The notes below the pieces were generated by a model, which was not told the origin of the DNA, searched no databases, and saw only the letters and a program-made list of their open reading frames with translations. Of a stretch of DNA of 9,945 nucleotides, positions 7,583-9,945 are shown piece after piece. Made by a program: the position numbers and the translations under genes. The stretch's first letter is position 1, and each line of letters opens with the position of its first letter. Source of the DNA: Candidatus Calditenuaceae archaeon JGI OTU-1 (lineage in GTDB: Archaea; Thermoproteota; Nitrososphaeria_A; Caldarchaeales; Calditenuaceae); NCBI GenBank assembly GCA_000494145.1, contig AWOE01000020.1, positions 17,161 to 27,105 of the forward strand. Reading direction: 5' to 3'.

Positions 7583-8270
7583 GGTCCAACAACCCCTTCC
7601 AGAGCCAGGACCTGAGGTTCTCGAGCAAGGGCCTCCAGTCGCCGCTTACCTGCGCGTCGAGGGCCCCGCCGTCCTCTAAGATCGCGTCCACCAGACCTCC
7701 CCTTCCGAGGACGCTCAGCCGCAGCTCGGCGATCGACAGCAGGAGAAGCGGAAGCAGACTTTTCACACCTTCGCTTTCCTCGACCCGCACCTCACCGACG
7801 TACTCGGTACCCGGAAGGACGTGCTCGACGGTGTAGAGGGCGCCTCGTCTGGCAGTCAACGTACTGTCGTCCAGTGAGACCCGCGTCACCAAAATTCTGT
7901 TGTTTCCGGCCACTTCAGACGTGAAGTCGCTTACGTAGACCTTTGAGGAGACATGCGGCTCGTCGCCAGGCCGACCGAAGAGCTTGCAGACATCGCACAC
8001 TTCTTTCATTTTTTCGTGATTCTTAGAAATACTCGCCGGCTCGACTTCATTGCAGGTGGAGAAGCCATACGCCGCTGCGACCCTGCTCGCATTCGTCCTC
8101 AGAACACCTTTAACAGTGCTTCCCGGAATGTAGACGACGGTGCGGGTTCCGTTGCCGTCAACGACAGTCTTCCTCACGTGCACTATGTCTGAGCCCATAA
8201 CGTCCGGTACCCCTCCTCCTACTGTGAGGAATGACATTGCCCTGAGCCTGATTCTGAAGCGGATCACCAT
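7569..8270 (-). CDS. csm3: Csm3-like (Cas7) backbone subunit, candidate RNase-active
   Basis: A 233-residue Cas7-type RAMP expected to form the crRNA-binding filament and cut target RNA. Seen: LTVGGG (15-20), MGSDIVHVRK with D28 at the place of the Csm3 catalytic aspartate, YIPGSTVKGVLR (47-58), a putative zinc set C73/H85/C92/C95 leading into KLFG, VSDF, then TRVSLDDSTLTARRGALY and the strand VLPGTEY. The C-terminal glycine loop is degenerate (LGRGGLVDA, not GGxxSRGxG). Length is typical of Csm3. ATG 8270 overlaps the cas10 stop by 7 bp (ATGGTGA), strong evidence for coupling. A longer in-frame reading from 8396 adds 42 residues with no RAMP character and lies inside cas10, so I rejected it. 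Upstream pairing is GGGTGG close to the start. Confidence 0.9.
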   Translation of the reverse strand: MVIRFRIRLRAMSFLTVGGGVPDVMGSDIVHVRKTVVDGNGTRTVVYIPGSTVKGVLRTNASRVAAAYGFSTCNEVEPASISKNHEKMKEVCDVCKLFGRPGDEPHVSSKVYVSDFTSEVAGNNRILVTRVSLDDSTLTARRGALYTVEHVLPGTEYVGEVRVEESEGVKSLLPLLLLSIAELRLSVLGRGGLVDAILEDGGALDAQVSGDWRPLLENLRSWLWKGLLDRGAV

Positions 8271-9945
8271 GCACCACCCTTCACGAGCTTTACGAGTGTT
8301 AGCACGTCTGCCAGCGGGAAGGGTCCCACCCTCACCGACGCTTCTGACCCGGAGGGTGTCTCCGGCAAACTGGCGCCCATCTTGGACCAGAACCAATCCG
8401 AGAGGACGGTTTGTAAGCCGAGGTCTGCTAGAGCCCTATACGCCTTCGCGAGCTCCTCCTCACCCCTCTTGCTCTGCCTGAGGAAGTAAACGATGAGCTT
8501 CTCCCTCCAGTAGCTTGAGGGCGAGACCTGACCCCACGAGCGCAGGACGGCGTTCCTTACATCATTCAACCACCTGACCGTCTCGTCCTTGCCAGTGGAA
8601 TCGCTGGGGGGCCTAGAGATTCGGTAGGCCCGTCCGAATAGCTCAACGTAGAAGCTTCTGACGACGTCAGGGTCGCTCCACCTGTTGCGCGGACTCACAT
8701 CGAACACTACCTTACCCACGCTATTCCACAGCTCGGGGACCGTCGACCCCTCAAGGTCGCTCCTCGTGATCAAGTAGGGTTGGGCGCTGTCAATCTCCTC
8801 GAGCAACTCGATTCTGCCGTTGTCTGTTTGTCGCCTCGCGTGTCTGACCTTCCATGATAACCTCTCCATCCTTTCCCTTACGGTAGCACCTGAGGGTGAT
8901 CCGGTCTCGAAGACGTCAAAGGCGATCGCCCCCAGCACCTCCTCCCTGCCCTCGGGATACGCCCTTAGTTTGCGACCGATGTGTCTGAGCACGTCTTTGG
9001 AGCGCTTCATCATCTCGTCGGCGCAGTCAAGCAGTGACCAGACGCTCATCGTGGCAGATCCGACCGCCACCGCGACTCTCAAGCCGCGCTCAAGTCCTAA
9101 CTGCCTGGAGAACTCCTCGGCCATCAGGTGGGCGAAGGGTAGGGAGGCCCATGAAGGCATGAGCAAGAAGCCGTCGTCGCCGCCCATGTATATGGTCCCG
9201 AGGAAGACGCGGGCCACTTCCTTCTCGGCTGCTTTCTCGTCGCTGACCCCCTTCACACCGTCGTAGAGGGCCTCCATCGCCTCCATGTAGGCTCTCTTCA
9301 TGGCCACGTCGACCCTGAAGCTCCTCTCAACGGCATCGGTGAAGGAGACGCTCTCCATCATGAACCGGCCCATAGCGTTGCCGTCGAACTTCACAACCGC
9401 ATAGTCCCTGCGCCTCTCCAAGGTGCCTTTTTCCAACTCCTCGGGGTCGTGCCCGGCTATCACCTCCATGACCCACCTCGATACGTTGGACCAATCCTTT
9501 TCATCCTTTTCAAACGCAGACGCGGCTCTGAACTCGCGATCACCGATTTTGATATCGGCCTTCCATTTCACACCGAAGTGCAGATCGCTCCCGATCTTGT
9601 AGAGTCTGAGACATTCCCCACAGACCTCCTTCGTTTCACGGGCTGGCGTTTCGAGCGGATCGGTGGCCCACGCGTCGTAGCAGATCTGGCAGAGCCTGCT
9701 GCCCGACTCGAACAACCCTTGCGCTGATCCGTACCCGTCGGCATCGAATAGATCCGTCTTGTGCTTCTCCCGGTAGAGGTTAATCGCCAGCTCCTCCGAT
9801 GCCCTGACGTAATCGTCGGTGAAATGCGCGTGGGCGACCTTGAGTTCCAGGCCGTCCTCGCCGTACTCCTTGATGGTCCCCTTCAGCGTGTCGAGAACCT
9901 CAGAGGGGACCAAGAGGAGGACGTTCCCACCGCCCGAGTACAGGA
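8264..9945 (-). CDS. cas10: Cas10 (Csm1-type) large subunit, N-terminally partial
   Basis: The signature protein of type III CRISPR systems: it carries the Palm polymerase/cyclase that converts ATP to cyclic oligoadenylate when target RNA is bound. The frame is open to the right edge, giving 559 visible residues; the HD nuclease domain, if present, and the start of Palm1 are off the window. Seen in order: Palm1 motif LYSGGGNVLLLV (1-12), the treble-clef/zinc ribbon C85/C88 and C108/C111, the Palm2 strand VVKFDGNAMGRFM with D186, the cyclase motif MGGDDG with G254-G255-D256-D257 (9173-9184), and a helical C-terminal domain (about 380-545). The second acidic position of the Palm2 DxD-like motif is N188. 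A TTG at 9913 is not the start because the Palm1 motif continues upstream of it. The stop overlaps the csm3-like start by 7 bp. Confidence 0.94.
   Translation of the reverse strand, partial: LYSGGGNVLLLVPSEVLDTLKGTIKEYGEDGLELKVAHAHFTDDYVRASEELAINLYREKHKTDLFDADGYGSAQGLFESGSRLCQICYDAWATDPLETPARETKEVCGECLRLYKIGSDLHFGVKWKADIKIGDREFRAASAFEKDEKDWSNVSRWVMEVIAGHDPEELEKGTLERRRDYAVVKFDGNAMGRFMMESVSFTDAVERSFRVDVAMKRAYMEAMEALYDGVKGVSDEKAAEKEVARVFLGTIYMGGDDGFLLMPSWASLPFAHLMAEEFSRQLGLERGLRVAVAVGSATMSVWSLLDCADEMMKRSKDVLRHIGRKLRAYPEGREEVLGAIAFDVFETGSPSGATVRERMERLSWKVRHARRQTDNGRIELLEEIDSAQPYLITRSDLEGSTVPELWNSVGKVVFDVSPRNRWSDPDVVRSFYVELFGRAYRISRPPSDSTGKDETVRWLNDVRNAVLRSWGQVSPSSYWREKLIVYFLRQSKRGEEELAKAYRALADLGLQTVLSDWFWSKMGASLPETPSGSEASVRVGPFPLADVLTLVKLVKGGAW

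Larger units (their letters stand above)
4371..9945 (-). other. Type III CRISPR-Cas effector operon (III-D-like), 5' end off window
   Basis: Five genes on one strand in the order cas10, csm3-like, csx10-like, RAMP, csx1, with overlaps of 7, 14, 8 and 11 bp and no intergenic space, so they are almost certainly co-transcribed and translationally coupled. The promoter must lie beyond the right edge. The module has a large subunit, three RAMPs and a cOA-activated RNase. No small subunit (Cas11/Csm2), Cas6, Cas1/Cas2 or CRISPR repeats were found in the window. Csx10 suggests subtype III-D, but the assignment is provisional. Confidence 0.85.

Noticed and set aside
8271..8396. Longer csm3-like gene starting at 8396
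   Set aside because: The extra 42 residues lie wholly within cas10 and have no RAMP features; ATG 8270 gives a typical 7-bp coupling overlap and the usual Csm3 N-terminus.
9911..9913. TTG as the start of cas10
   Set aside because: The frame stays open to the window edge and encodes the Palm1 motif LYSGGGNVLLL just upstream, so the gene continues beyond the window.
1..9945. CRISPR array
   Set aside because: I saw no regularly spaced direct repeats of 24-37 bp; the whole CRISPR region in view is coding.

Overview
The window looks like a chromosomal segment of a (hyper)thermophilic, GC-rich archaeon. The evidence is the large subunit of the archaea-specific family D DNA polymerase (DP2), an archaeal/eukaryotic-type ribosomal protein L32e, heavy use of AGG for arginine, and gene starts preceded by GGAGG/GGTG-type ribosome binding sites. 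DP2 argues against an ordinary Crenarchaeote; the lineage cannot be named from this sequence alone.

Layout. Positions 1-3339 (minus strand) are DP2, missing only its extreme C-terminus at the left edge. A 150-bp divergent spacer (3340-3489) separates it from rpl32e (3490-3918, plus), which stands alone here without its usual spc-operon neighbours. Convergent to rpl32e is a small two- to three-helix membrane protein resembling the archaeal FUN14 family (3955-4248, minus). From 4371 to the right edge, five tightly overlapping minus-strand genes form a type III CRISPR-Cas effector operon, transcribed right to left: cas10 (5' end off the window), a csm3-like gene with an intact candidate RNase aspartate, a compact csx10-like RAMP gene, a second Csm3-like RAMP gene in which that aspartate appears to be replaced by asparagine, and csx1, a CARF-HEPN ribonuclease. 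No CRISPR array, adaptation gene (cas1/cas2), cas6 or small subunit (cas11) is visible.

How it should work (inferred from the families): the Cas10/RAMP complex binds a target RNA through crRNA, the Csm3-like backbone subunit cuts it, and the Palm GGDD of Cas10 makes cyclic oligoadenylate. That messenger binds the CARF domain of Csx1 and activates its HEPN RNase. The Csx10-like subunit suggests affinity with subtype III-D, but the small gene set, the lack of a visible Cas11, the asparagine-substituted RAMP and the compact zinc-knuckle Csx10-like protein make the assignment provisional. The module has visibly lower and more variable GC than the DP2/L32e flank in hand-counted samples, consistent with horizontal acquisition beside housekeeping genes.
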